Assembly (NCBI GenBank): GCA_030065025.1 | Contig: JASJDY010000033.1 | Location: forward strand, 1-47,993 | Reading direction: 5' to 3' | Origin: Planctomycetota bacterium | GTDB lineage: Bacteria > Planctomycetota > PLA2 > JAEUHO01 | Length of the DNA stretch: 47,993 nt | Shown here: in pieces, positions 33,162 through 41,513 of the stretch | Layout of the letters: each line of letters begins with the position of its first letter | Position numbering within the stretch: the first letter of the stretch is position 1 | The notes under the pieces: model-generated | Told to the model about the DNA's origin: nothing | Seen by the model: the letters and a program-made list of their open reading frames with translations, nothing else | Database searches by the model: none | Made by a program: the position numbers and the translations under genes

Positions 33162-34148
33162 TCAGCCGGATGCACCCAGGCGATAGGAGCGCGGTGTCTC
33201 CCCGGTCCAGCGCTTGAACGCCCGGCCGAAGGAGCTCTGGTCGGAGAAGCCGGTCAGGAACGCGATCTCGACGAGCTCGCAGTCGGATGCTCGCAGCAGC
33301 TGCTTCGCCAGGGTGTGCTGCACCTCGGTGATCACGTCCTGGAAGTTGACGTCTTCCTCAGCCAGCCTGCGCTGCAGTGTGCGCCTGCTCATTGCGAGTC
33401 GGGTAGCGATCTCCGAGAGCGTCGGCGTCCCCTCGCTCAGCGCGTTCGAGATCTCGGACTTCACGCGCTGGATCAGCCCCCCCACCGAGGGCAGCTCGGC
33501 CAAGGCGCCGTCCAGATGCGTGTCGAAGAAGCGGGAGATCGAGTCGTCACCGAGTCGGTTCGGCTGCTCGAGCTGCACCGCGGACACCTCGAGCGCGTCC
33601 CGGTCCGCGTTGTAGTGCATCGGACAACCGAAGTGGGTGTCGAACGCAGTCGAATCGTCCGGGGCGTCTTGCGACAGATGAACCGCAACGGGAGTGAACG
33701 GTCGCTCATAGACTTCGCGGCTGATCGAGACGGCCGCAGCCAAGGCGAGCTCGTTCGTCAGCCTGAGCCCAGTACGATCGGGCGATCCCGGGATCACCTC
33801 GAAGAGCGACGTGTCGTCGCCGGGGAGCAGCCGGAAGTTCGAGGTGGTCGTGACGACGCGGCCGTAGCGCTCGACGCGCCGGTAGGAACTTCCGAGGTCG
33901 ATCGCCGACTTGAACGCGAGTCCGAACGCGCCGTAGTCGTTGCAGCGCATGGAGGCCCCAACCCTCACGGGGATGGACCGGCCGTCCGGCGCTTCGCGGC
34001 GCAGATGCTCCAGCAGGTCGAAGAAGTCCGCGTCGCGCATCATCGGCTCGGACCCTGGCCGGGCCAGCAGATGGCGGAACGGACGGGCCACGTCCGTTCC
34101 GGCCAGGTCGAGCGCTTTGCGCGCAAACAGAACGGGGATCCACCCCAC
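33162..34148 (-). CDS. AraC-family transcriptional regulator
   Basis: 328 residues from GTG 34148, with GGAGG upstream. The N-terminal Arabinose_bd/OruR-type ligand domain (about 15-200) contains the CPMHYNADRDALEVSAVQLEQPN stretch (quoted in part). The C-terminal AraC DNA-binding domain (about 225-325) has the first helix-turn-helix as LSEIATRLAMSRRTLQRRL and the second as VEIAFLTGFSDQSSFGRAFKRWTGETPRSYR (quoted in part), an excellent match to the family signature. It lies between the SDR and NmrA genes in the same orientation and could control them. The ligand is unknown. Confidence 0.92.
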   Translation of the reverse strand: MGWIPVLFARKALDLAGTDVARPFRHLLARPGSEPMMRDADFFDLLEHLRREAPDGRSIPVRVGASMRCNDYGAFGLAFKSAIDLGSSYRRVERYGRVVTTTSNFRLLPGDDTSLFEVIPGSPDRTGLRLTNELALAAAVSISREVYERPFTPVAVHLSQDAPDDSTAFDTHFGCPMHYNADRDALEVSAVQLEQPNRLGDDSISRFFDTHLDGALAELPSVGGLIQRVKSEISNALSEGTPTLSEIATRLAMSRRTLQRRLAEEDVNFQDVITEVQHTLAKQLLRASDCELVEIAFLTGFSDQSSFGRAFKRWTGETPRSYRLGASG

Positions 34149-34234
34149 GCGTCGGCCTCCGGGTCTCGGAAGAGGATACGTGGGGCCGACCCTGCCGCTC
34201 TTCAGCTGGGACCCCAGGTCGCTCTACGACCGGG

Positions 34235-34972
34235 CTACAGCTCCTGCTTCGTCGGGCGCACGATCACCTCGTTGACGTCCACGTCACCGGGCTCGGCGAT
34301 GGCGAAGCGGATAGCGCGGGCGATCGCGTCAGGCTCGATGGCGATGTCGAGGAAGGGCTGGACCCCCTCCTTCACCTCGGCCACGGCGATGTGATCGGCC
34401 AGCTCGGTCCGCACCGCGCCGGGCGAGATGTTCGTCACGCGGACGGCGCCGCCCGACTCCATGCGAATGCCCTCGCCGAAGGCGCGGACGGCGAACTTGG
34501 TCGCGCAGTAGACGGCGGCACCCGGGAACACGAGGTGACCGGCGACGGAGGAGACGTTCACGAAGTGGCCGTCGCCCTGCTCGAGCATGATCGGATGCGC
34601 CGCGGCCACGCCGTTGAGCACGCCCTTGATGTTGACGTCGACCATGCGGTTCCACTCGTCGGTGCGTCCCATGGCGACGGGTGAGAGCGGCATGACGCCC
34701 GCGTTGTTCACCCACACATCGAGCCGGCCGAACTTCTCGACGGTGGCCGACGCGAGCGCGTTCATCTGATCGGGGCTCGTCACGTCCGACTCGACGGCCA
34801 ACGCCTCGCCGCCCGCGGCGTGGATCTTCTGTTCCAGCTCCTCGAGCCGATCCTTGCGACGGGCCGAGAGGACGACCTTCGCGCCGTCGGCCGCGAGGAG
34901 CTCGGCCGTCACGGCGCCGATGCCGCTGCTCGCCCCCGTGATGACGACGACCTTGTCCTTGACGTTCTGCAT
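34235..34972 (-). CDS. short-chain dehydrogenase/reductase (SDR)
   Basis: 245 residues from ATG 34972 with GGAG upstream. It is a classical SDR. The cofactor loop is TGASSGIG (12-19). The NNAG motif is in VWVNNAGVMPLS. The catalytic triad is the Ser of VSSVAG with Tyr and Lys in VYCATK. The C-terminus has ISPGAVRTEL, as in oxidoreductases acting on alcohols or ketones. An Arg-Arg pair (SARRKDRLEEL) at the end of strand 2 favours NADP(H). Substrate is unknown. Together with the AraC regulator and NmrA fusion it forms a three-gene same-strand group. Confidence 0.93.
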   Translation of the reverse strand: MQNVKDKVVVITGASSGIGAVTAELLAADGAKVVLSARRKDRLEELEQKIHAAGGEALAVESDVTSPDQMNALASATVEKFGRLDVWVNNAGVMPLSPVAMGRTDEWNRMVDVNIKGVLNGVAAAHPIMLEQGDGHFVNVSSVAGHLVFPGAAVYCATKFAVRAFGEGIRMESGGAVRVTNISPGAVRTELADHIAVAEVKEGVQPFLDIAIEPDAIARAIRFAIAEPGDVDVNEVIVRPTKQEL

Positions 34973-35131
34973 GGGATCTCCGGAGTGCGCTGCACTGAAG
35001 GCGCTCGAGTTGTTGTCGCTGAGGAGCTCGACGACGCTGGCGACTCGCCCCCCATCCGGGATTGGTAGCGGCCAGGTCAGGGTCCGTCCACACCCAGCGT
35101 CGGCGTCGTGCCCGCTTCGCGCGCTAGGTGA

Positions 35132-35509
35132 CTAGCTACTCCCGCACTCGGCGCACGTCCCGTAGAGCGTGACCTCATGGGCCTCGACGACGAACCCCTT
35201 GGGCGCGAGGGACTCGATGCGGCCCTGCCCCGGACATCGCTCGACGTCGTAGACGCGGTCGCAATCGCGGCAGTGGAAGTGGTGGTGATGGCCCGTGTGC
35301 GCGGCCTCGTAGCGCCCACCCTTGCCGAAGCCGTCCAGACGCACGACCTCCCCGCCCTCCTCGAGGGCATTCAGGTGGCGGTACACGGTCGCGATGCCGA
35401 GCCCTTCCACGGCGCGCTCGGCCTCGGCGTGTACCTCCTGCGGTGTCAGCGGCCGGCCCGCTGCCAGGAGGGCGCTGCGGACCGCCTCACGCTGTCGACT
35501 CTTGCGCAA
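35132..35509 (-). CDS. zur: Fur-family metalloregulator, probably Zur
   Basis: 125 residues, short for the family (usually 140-160) because the N-terminal extension is missing. Start is TTG 35509 with GAGGA about ten bases upstream. No in-frame ATG is available. The winged-helix part has GLGIATVYRHLNALEEGGEV. Metal-binding features are the HTGHHHHFHC cluster (71-80) and CRDC (80-83). A C-terminal CAEC (119-122) completes a four-Cys structural zinc site, and His-111 is a further ligand candidate. Zur rather than Fur is inferred from CobW and MerC-like genes with similar operators in this window. Its own promoter carries an operator at 35561, suggesting autoregulation. Confidence 0.85.
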   Translation of the reverse strand: MRKSRQREAVRSALLAAGRPLTPQEVHAEAERAVEGLGIATVYRHLNALEEGGEVVRLDGFGKGGRYEAAHTGHHHHFHCRDCDRVYDVERCPGQGRIESLAPKGFVVEAHEVTLYGTCAECGSS

Positions 35510-35560
35510 CGGTGGGCTTCCTCACTCTCGATCGCATGGGGAGGGCCTTGACGGCCCTAA

Positions 35561-35586
35561 TGATAAGTGACTATCGTTTATCACTT
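35561..35586. promoter_or_regulatory. Fur/Zur-type operator between the regulator and sigma factor genes
   Basis: TGATAA-N11-TTATCA (35561-35583) and the nested AAGTGA-N10-TCACTT (35565-35586) are perfect palindromes in an A/T-rich island within GC-rich DNA. The site is 52 bp upstream of the minus-strand regulator start and 124 bp upstream of the plus-strand sigma factor start, so it could control both. Confidence 0.7.
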
Positions 35587-35709
35587 CAATCCCTGCTGCG
35601 GCGTCTCCGGCTCGCGGATCGTCGTCCCCGCCGAGCGGCCAGCCCGGCGTCGGGTCCGCGCGCTAGCAGCGTGTCCCGCACGTCAAGACCAGGCAAGAAC
35701 GAAACCACC

Positions 35710-36306
35710 ATGCACGCTGCTCCGCCCGTCTCGATAGCTCCGCCGTCGGCCCTCGCGGGCGATCGGGGCCGGCTGCTCGAGTGGACGGACGTAACGCACG
35801 GACCGCGCCTCCGCCGCCTGGCTCGGCGCTACCTCAGGAGCGACGACCTCGCAGAGGACTGCGTCCAGGAAGTCCTGCTGGCCCTCTATCAGACGGCGAC
35901 CGTTCCGAACGCCGTCGAGGGCTGGCTCGTGAAGGCGCTCATCCACCGCGTCCTGCATGCGTTGCGTACGCAGCGACGGCGCGTGAAGCACGAGGACACC
36001 GCCGCGTCCCGGCGCACACCGCACACGCCTCCGCGGCCTGAGAGCAGCGCCGAGGAACGCGAGGTGATCGAGGTCGTGGAGGACGCGATCGCATCGCTGC
36101 CGACACCGCAGCGAGACGTCGTCACGCTCCGTCTGCACCACGACATGCCTTACCAGGAGATCGCCATGACGCTCTCCTTGCCGGTGGGCACCGTGCGGTC
36201 GCGGCTCGGCCGCGCGAGGCAGGCTCTTCTCCCGCTGCTCGTGACGCACCTGGCCGAGGGCTGCCCGATCTGCGAGGAGCTGCGGGACGCCGTCCTCGTT
36301 GCCTGA
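35710..36306 (+). CDS. RNA polymerase sigma factor, ECF/sigma-70 family
   Basis: 198 residues from ATG 35710. The frame is open further upstream through the operator, but that part is not protein-like. Region 2 is LRRLARRYLRSDDLAEDCVQEVLLALYQ (quoted in part, about 36-63). Region 4 is LPTPQRDVVTLRLHHDMPYQEIAMTLSLPVGTVRSRLGRARQAL (quoted in part, about 130-176), with the usual helix-turn-helix. A short C-terminal tail EGCPICEELRDAV carries a Cys pair that could respond to metal or redox state. No anti-sigma gene follows: the next gene is convergent and ends 6 bp away. An operator-like site lies 124 bp upstream. Confidence 0.88.
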   Translation: MHAAPPVSIAPPSALAGDRGRLLEWTDVTHGPRLRRLARRYLRSDDLAEDCVQEVLLALYQTATVPNAVEGWLVKALIHRVLHALRTQRRRVKHEDTAASRRTPHTPPRPESSAEEREVIEVVEDAIASLPTPQRDVVTLRLHHDMPYQEIAMTLSLPVGTVRSRLGRARQALLPLLVTHLAEGCPICEELRDAVLVA

Positions 36307-36312
36307 CCGCCG

Positions 36313-37098
36313 TCAGCGCGGCAACGGGGGCGCCGCGGGCGGGTAGGACGGGTCGACGGAGCCTAGCTCCTTGGCAGGCTCGACCACGCCGAGCCCCTCG
36401 AGTCGCTGGCGCGGGAGGTCCCATCCGGGCTTGCCCGCGAGGGCGGTCTCGTAGTGCGTACGTGCGCCGGACTCGTCGCCGTTCGCCTCCGCCAGGACGC
36501 CCCTGTGGTAGGCGACGCGCCACGTCGGCGCACCGAGGCGTTCGGCCCCGTCGAGCGCCTCCACGGCCGCCGGGATGTCACCTGCCACGTAGTACGCGGC
36601 GGCCGCCGCCTCGCGCAGGCCGGCGTGGTCCGGACGCATGCGGATCTGGTCCGTGAGCAGCCGGGTCGCGAAGGGGGTGTTGCCGTCCTCGAGCGCGATG
36701 CGGGAGCGCAGCACGGCCGCTTCCGGATGGCTCGGCTCGAGGGCGAGCAGGTCGTCCAGGCGCTGCTCGGCCTCGCGCGGCTCACCGGCCTCGTAGGCAA
36801 GGACCGCGGTGAAGAGCAAGGTGGGCACGTGGCGGGGATAGTGGAACAGGAGCGCCTCGGCCTGCGCGCGGATCGCCGCCTTGGAGGGGACCTGTTCCTG
36901 CACCTCCTTGGGGTTGCGGGCGCTGATGTGATCCGGCGCGACCTCCCAGAGGGTGCGCAGCTGATGGATCCTCAGATCCGGATCGACCCGAGCCTCGCCG
37001 GGAGGAGTCGAGATCGACTGGCACCCGAGCAGCAGCAGGGCAGCTGCCACCGCGGCCATCGTGCGCCCAGAACGCAACGCTGCTTCGTTTCCCATCAT
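36313..37098 (-). CDS. tadD: Tad pilus assembly TPR lipoprotein TadD
   Basis: 261 residues. ATG 37098 overlaps the tadC stop in an ATGA. The signal peptide ends in LLLLGC with Cys-26. TPR-like helix pairs cover about 75-235 (TLLFTAVLAYEAGEPREAEQRL, LREAAAAAYYVAGDIPAAVEAL, WRVAYHRGVLAEANGDESGAR, quoted in part). TadD is a pilotin-like lipoprotein that helps the Tad secretin assemble. The last gene of the Tad run in this window, it ends 6 bp from the convergent sigma factor stop. Confidence 0.82.
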   Translation of the reverse strand: MMGNEAALRSGRTMAAVAAALLLLGCQSISTPPGEARVDPDLRIHQLRTLWEVAPDHISARNPKEVQEQVPSKAAIRAQAEALLFHYPRHVPTLLFTAVLAYEAGEPREAEQRLDDLLALEPSHPEAAVLRSRIALEDGNTPFATRLLTDQIRMRPDHAGLREAAAAAYYVAGDIPAAVEALDGAERLGAPTWRVAYHRGVLAEANGDESGARTHYETALAGKPGWDLPRQRLEGLGVVEPAKELGSVDPSYPPAAPPLPR

Positions 37099-37997
37099 GA
37101 CCCTCCTTGCTGCAAGACCGAATCGGCGATCCGGATGAACTCGTAGAGCGCCGGCCCCAGCGTCCAGATGAAGATGCCGGGTAGGAAGCAGATCACCAGG
37201 GGAAAGACGAGCTTCACCGGCAAGGCCTGCGCCTGGGCGAGTGCTTCCCCCTGCCGGCGACGCCGGACCTCCTCCGCCTGGTGCTGCATGACATCGGCCA
37301 GGCCCGCGCCCACCTGCTCCGCGTGCACGAGCGCATTCACGAACATCGTCACCGATGTGACGTCGACACGTGCTGCCATGCGCTGCAGCGCGTCGATACG
37401 CGGGACACCGGCGAGCGCCTCGCGCTGGACGGCCTGGAACTCACGCGTCAGCGGGCGGTACGCGTCGCCGGACTCGACGACCCGCACGAGGGCTCCCTCG
37501 AAGCCGAGCCCGGCGCGCGCAAGCGTCGCGAAGACCTCGAGGTCGAGGGGGAGATCCGCTTCCACCTGCCGGACGAGGTCGCGCCGGCGACGGCGCACGT
37601 ACAGCCAAGGCCCCAGCGAGACGATCACGACCACGACCCACGGGAGCGCGCCGATCAGCGGCATCAGCAGCTGCCCCGAGCCGCCGGGGATCTCCTCCAA
37701 CCAACGCGCCCCGGTCTGATAGACCGCAGTGCGGGTCACGAGGTAGCCGCCCGCGACACCCAGCGCGACGAAAGCAAGGCACGCAGCGAAGAAGCGTGTG
37801 GTGGCATCGGGCGCGCGGAAGCCGGCGCGGAAGAGCCAGCGGGCGACGCCGCCGCGCCCCTCCATGCCGCGGCCGGTGTCCCCCTCGTCTCCGTAGAGAC
37901 GCAGCTCCAGAGCGCGTCGACTCTCGAGGCGGACGAACCCCCACCACATACCGACCGCGAGGGCGAGCCAGACCGTACTGACCAGGAAGATCGTCAC
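37095..37997 (-). CDS. tadC: Tad pilus inner-membrane platform protein TadC
   Basis: 300 residues from GTG 37997, ten bases after the tadB stop. It is a GspF/T2SSF-type platform protein with N-terminal TM (FLVSTVWLALAVGMWWGF), central TMs (FFAACLAFVALGVAGGYLV and LMPLIGALPWVVVVIVSL) and a C-terminal TM (VKLVFPLVICFLPGIFIWTLG). The cytoplasmic loop has LPLDLEVFATLARAGLGFEGAL and the conserved helix EALAGVPRIDALQRMAARVDV (quoted in part). With TadB it anchors pilus assembly to the TadA ATPase. Confidence 0.93.
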   Translation of the reverse strand: MTIFLVSTVWLALAVGMWWGFVRLESRRALELRLYGDEGDTGRGMEGRGGVARWLFRAGFRAPDATTRFFAACLAFVALGVAGGYLVTRTAVYQTGARWLEEIPGGSGQLLMPLIGALPWVVVVIVSLGPWLYVRRRRRDLVRQVEADLPLDLEVFATLARAGLGFEGALVRVVESGDAYRPLTREFQAVQREALAGVPRIDALQRMAARVDVTSVTMFVNALVHAEQVGAGLADVMQHQAEEVRRRRQGEALAQAQALPVKLVFPLVICFLPGIFIWTLGPALYEFIRIADSVLQQGGS

Positions 37998-38007
37998 CCG
38001 CGCGCCC

Positions 38008-38862
38008 CTAGTACCGGATCCGACTCATGCGCGCGATCCACCCCGCGCCGAGCGCTTGGAGCACGGCGGCGGCGGCCACGAGACCCTGTCCCAGGCCGGT
38101 GCTCACGAACCCCGTCATGCCATCCGGATTCGCACGCCACATCAGCGCCGCGAGGATGTACGTGAGGGCGAGGATGCCGACCACGGAGTACCGCGCTTCG
38201 GTCGACTGCGCGCGGACGCGACGCCCCACCTCGGTGCGATCGCGAATGAAGCGGCCGGTCGTGGCGAGCGTCTGCGCGAGGCTGCCTCCGCCCTCCCAAT
38301 GCACGGCCAGCGCGAAGTAGAAGAGCCGGTAGGCCTCGAGCCGGATGCCGCGAGCCGTGTCCCGGCACACGAACACGGGATCCTCTCCGAGTCGGATACG
38401 GGAGAGGAAGTGCATCAGCTGCGGACGCAGGGGCGCCTGGGCGATCTCCGCGGCATCACCCAGAGCGTCCGAGATGCCGACGCCGGCTCGGAGGGAGCTC
38501 ACCGTGATGTCGATGGCCTCGGCGAGCTGCATCTCCAGCTTCTGCTGCCGCCGCTCGGCGAGCGTGCCCGCCAGCACGCCGACGAACACGAACGCCCCCA
38601 CCCCAGCCGCAATCCCCACGGCACCCGGCACGCCGAAGAAGACCACAGGGCCCAAGCCCAGGACCAACGCCGCGACGAGGGGAAGCAGGCGCGGTTGCCA
38701 GGACGGAGCGGGTGCCGCCGTCTCCAGCTCGGCTGCCAGGGCGCCGGTTCCGCGATCGAGGCGCTCGAGCACACTCACACGGGTCTTCTCACGCCGCCAG
38801 GCGACGAACAGGAGGCCGGCAACGACGACGACCACGATCGCGATCGTCAGGGCATCAGGCAC
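38008..38862 (-). CDS. tadB: Tad pilus inner-membrane platform protein TadB
   Basis: 284 residues from GTG 38862, which overlaps the tadA stop by eight bases (GTGCCTGA). This coupling supports the GTG over the longer upstream frame. It is a T2SSF-type membrane protein with N-terminal TM (LTIAIVVVVVAGLLFVAW), two central TMs (LPLVAALVLGLGPVVFFG and VGIAAGVGAFVFVGVLAG) and C-terminal TMs (YSVVGILALTYILAALMW and the last LVAAAAVLQALGAGWIARM). The cytoplasmic part has ITVSSLRAGVGISDALGDAA and HWEGGGSLAQTLATTGRFIRDR (quoted in part), as in TadB proteins. It partners TadC. Confidence 0.93.
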   Translation of the reverse strand: MPDALTIAIVVVVVAGLLFVAWRREKTRVSVLERLDRGTGALAAELETAAPAPSWQPRLLPLVAALVLGLGPVVFFGVPGAVGIAAGVGAFVFVGVLAGTLAERRQQKLEMQLAEAIDITVSSLRAGVGISDALGDAAEIAQAPLRPQLMHFLSRIRLGEDPVFVCRDTARGIRLEAYRLFYFALAVHWEGGGSLAQTLATTGRFIRDRTEVGRRVRAQSTEARYSVVGILALTYILAALMWRANPDGMTGFVSTGLGQGLVAAAAVLQALGAGWIARMSRIRY

Positions 38863-40276
38863 GGCCTGGTGCTCCGGGCGGGGCGCGGAAGATCTCGACC
38901 GGTACGGGCTCGCCACGCTCGCGCAGATCGTCCGCGAGACGCGGCACGACGCCCGTCGCCTGGAAGTCGCCCCCGACGCGGCGGCCGCTGCCCGCACTGC
39001 GCTTGAAGACGAAGATGTCGTTCGTGAGGATCGCGTCTCCTTCGAGTCCCACGATCTCCGAGACGCTCGCGACCCGGCGTACTCCGTCCTCGTAGCGCCG
39101 CACGTGCACGAGGACCTGGATGGCGCCCACCACCTGCTCCCGGATGGCTCGCGAAGGCAGCTCGAGCCCCGACATGAGCACCATCGTCTCCAGGCGACTC
39201 AGGGCATCGCGCGGACCGTTCGCGTGAATCGTGCTCAGACTGCCCTCGTGGCCCGTGTTCATGGCCTGGAGCATGTCCAGCGCCTCGCCGCCTCGCACCT
39301 CGCCGACGATGATGCGGTCGGGGCGCATGCGCAGGCTGTTGATCACCAGCTCCCGCTGACGCACGACGCCCTGCCCCTCGATGTTGGCGGGACGTGTCTC
39401 CAGACGCACCACGTGCGGCTGGTCGAGGATCAGCTCGGCCGCGTCCTCGATCGTGACGACCCGCTCGGACGCGGGAATCGACTCGGCGAGTGCCCCCAGC
39501 AGCGTGGACTTGCCTGCGCCCGTCCCGCCGGAGATCAGGACGTTCTTCTTCAGACGCACGGCGAGATCGAGATAGACGAGCATCTCCGGTGAGAACTCGC
39601 GCAGCGACAGGAGATCGTCCTGCGTGAGACGACGGTGGCCGAAGCGGCGAATGGAGAGCGTCGGGCCGTCGATGGAGATGGGAGGAAGCGTCGCGTTCAC
39701 GCGGCTGCCGTCGGGCAGGCGGGCGTCGAGAAGCGGAGATGCGAGATCGATGCGCCGCCCGACGCGGGCTGCGATCCGCTCGATCACTCGCCGGATGTGA
39801 TCGTCGTCGCGGAAGCGGACGTCGGTCGGCTCGAGACTGCCGAATCGCTCGATGTAGACCTGGGTGGGCCCGTTCACGAGGATGTCCGTGACCGCGGGAT
39901 CGGCCATCAGGGGAGCAAGCGGGCCCAGGCCCACGACCTCGTCGGTCAGATCCTCCGACAGCCTCGTGCGCTCGCGTTCGTTGAGAGCAACGCCTTCGTC
40001 GAGCACGCGGTCCACGAAGGCGCGCACCGTCTCGCGGATCTGCTCCTCCGAGCCGGCCGTCTGCTCCCCGAGTTCTTCGAGGAGCCGGGTGAACAACGCG
40101 GACTTGATCTCGTGATAGCCCGACGGCGACGGGGATTCCGGCCGCTCTGCGCGCCTGGCCGGCGTCTCCCGGCCCACGACGCGCTGCGCTAGGCGGCGGG
40201 AGCCCGTCTGCGCCAGGGAGCGACGGAGGCGCTCGCGCAAGGGCTGGGCCGCACTGCGTTCGTCCTCCTGGCTCAC
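38855..40276 (-). CDS. tadA: Tad pilus secretion ATPase TadA/CpaF
   Basis: 473 residues from GTG 40276, overlapping the tadZ stop in a GTGA. It is a GspE/PulE-type secretion ATPase of the TadA branch: N-terminal helical domain (about 55-200), Walker [10 protein letters not shown] (250-258), Asp box [10 protein letters not shown], Walker [13 protein letters not shown] (321-332) and His box [15 protein letters not shown] (341-355). It hydrolyses ATP in the cytoplasm to polymerise Flp pilin through TadB/TadC. The N-terminal 50 residues are basic and variable, as is usual. Confidence 0.96.
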   Translation of the reverse strand: MSQEDERSAAQPLRERLRRSLAQTGSRRLAQRVVGRETPARRAERPESPSPSGYHEIKSALFTRLLEELGEQTAGSEEQIRETVRAFVDRVLDEGVALNERERTRLSEDLTDEVVGLGPLAPLMADPAVTDILVNGPTQVYIERFGSLEPTDVRFRDDDHIRRVIERIAARVGRRIDLASPLLDARLPDGSRVNATLPPISIDGPTLSIRRFGHRRLTQDDLLSLREFSPEMLVYLDLAVRLKKNVLISGGTGAGKSTLLGALAESIPASERVVTIEDAAELILDQPHVVRLETRPANIEGQGVVRQRELVINSLRMRPDRIIVGEVRGGEALDMLQAMNTGHEGSLSTIHANGPRDALSRLETMVLMSGLELPSRAIREQVVGAIQVLVHVRRYEDGVRRVASVSEIVGLEGDAILTNDIFVFKRSAGSGRRVGGDFQATGVVPRLADDLRERGEPVPVEIFRAPPGAPGRA

Positions 40277-41499
40277 GGCAGCTGCACCTCGGGCTCGCGC
40301 TCGGACTCGACGTCCGCCGTCGGAGCCTCGCGCATCGCCACAGGACGCCGTGCCTCGACGAAGTCCGCGATGCGCGCAATGCCCCGCCGGAACGACCGTC
40401 CGCGCGTCGCCAGGACGGTGGGCTGCCCGGTGCTCTGCGACGCGGGCACCCTCCGGTCGAACGCAACGACGGCCTCGACATCGAAACCCGTCCGTGCGGC
40501 GACATCAGCCGGGCCGGCCTGCCCCATGTAGGTGGGATGCGACTGGTTCAGCACCAGCGCAAGGCGGTTGCGATCGATCCCGACGCCGACCAGGGTCTCG
40601 AGGAGGTGCGCGGTGGACGTCACGACCGGCACGGCCGGACTGGTCACGATGACGGCGGTGTCGGAGAGATCGAGCGCCCCCAGCACGACAGCGTCGAGCA
40701 GCGGGAACGTGTCGACGACGACGTGGTCGTACGAACGGCGGGCCAGGGCGAGGATACGAGCCAGGGCGCGATCGTCGATCTCGGTGGCCGCTTCCAGGGT
40801 GGAGGGTGCGGCAAGCAGGTGGAGTCCGCTCGGGTGTCGTGCGGTGAGACGCTGGAGCAGCGTGGCGTCGAGACGGTCGAGCTCCCCCGCGGCGTCCCGC
40901 ACGGTGTAGTCCGGCTCGAGGTCCAGCATGGGGGCACAGACGCCGAGCTGCAGGGACGCATCCACGAGGAGTACACGGTCGGGATGCCTCCGAGCGAGGA
41001 GGCAGGCCGTGTTCACGGCCAGCGTGGACTTCCCGACGCCACCCTTGTGGCTGAAGAACGTCGTGACGAGACCGGCAGCACCCGACGTCCGGTGGGGCGT
41101 ACGGAAGAGGCGCTCCAGCAGCTGGCGGAGCTCCTGCGCGGAGATGGGCATCCGCAGGAAGTCGAGCACCTGCGCGCGCAGGGCCTGGATGATCAACCCG
41201 CTCTCCGCCTCCGGATCGGGGAAGGCATCGCGGCGATACGCAGCGATCACGCGCGCGCCGGGCGCCGTCTCCGCCATGTCGCGCGTCAGCGTGCGCACCT
41301 TCTCGATGTCGCTGTCCATCTGGAAGATCACGACATCGGGTTGACGCGTGCGCGCGGTCTCGACGGCCTCGCGCAGCGTGCTCGCGTGCACGGTCACGGC
41401 GCGCACGCCGGGCAGGGTCGCGAGGGCCGCCCCGACTTCCGACTCGAGAGCCCGGTCGTCGCTGACGAGCAGGATGTGGAATGTGCGATCGAGCGTCAC
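40273..41499 (-). CDS. tadZ: Tad pilus localisation protein TadZ/CpaE
   Basis: 408 residues from GTG 41499 (GGGGGGAG upstream), which follows the stop of the preceding gene by 14 bp. The longer open frame is spurious. Residues about 1-125 are an atypical receiver domain (HILLVSDDRALESEV). The rest is a ParA/MinD-type ATPase with deviant Walker A HKGGVGKST (about 151-159) and a VVVDTFPLLDAVV Walker B-like strand. TadZ marks the polar site where the pilus machine assembles. The Lys of the deviant Walker A is present, unlike in some TadZ proteins that have lost ATPase residues. Confidence 0.92.
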   Translation of the reverse strand: MTLDRTFHILLVSDDRALESEVGAALATLPGVRAVTVHASTLREAVETARTRQPDVVIFQMDSDIEKVRTLTRDMAETAPGARVIAAYRRDAFPDPEAESGLIIQALRAQVLDFLRMPISAQELRQLLERLFRTPHRTSGAAGLVTTFFSHKGGVGKSTLAVNTACLLARRHPDRVLLVDASLQLGVCAPMLDLEPDYTVRDAAGELDRLDATLLQRLTARHPSGLHLLAAPSTLEAATEIDDRALARILALARRSYDHVVVDTFPLLDAVVLGALDLSDTAVIVTSPAVPVVTSTAHLLETLVGVGIDRNRLALVLNQSHPTYMGQAGPADVAARTGFDVEAVVAFDRRVPASQSTGQPTVLATRGRSFRRGIARIADFVEARRPVAMREAPTADVESEREPEVQLP

Positions 41500-41513
41500 G
41501 TGGCTCCCCCCCT

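Noticed and set aside
35560-35709. Earlier ATG start (35560) for the sigma factor
   Set aside because: The extra 50 codons lie over the operator palindrome and are Arg/Ser-rich without sigma factor homology. ATG 35710 is closer to region 2.
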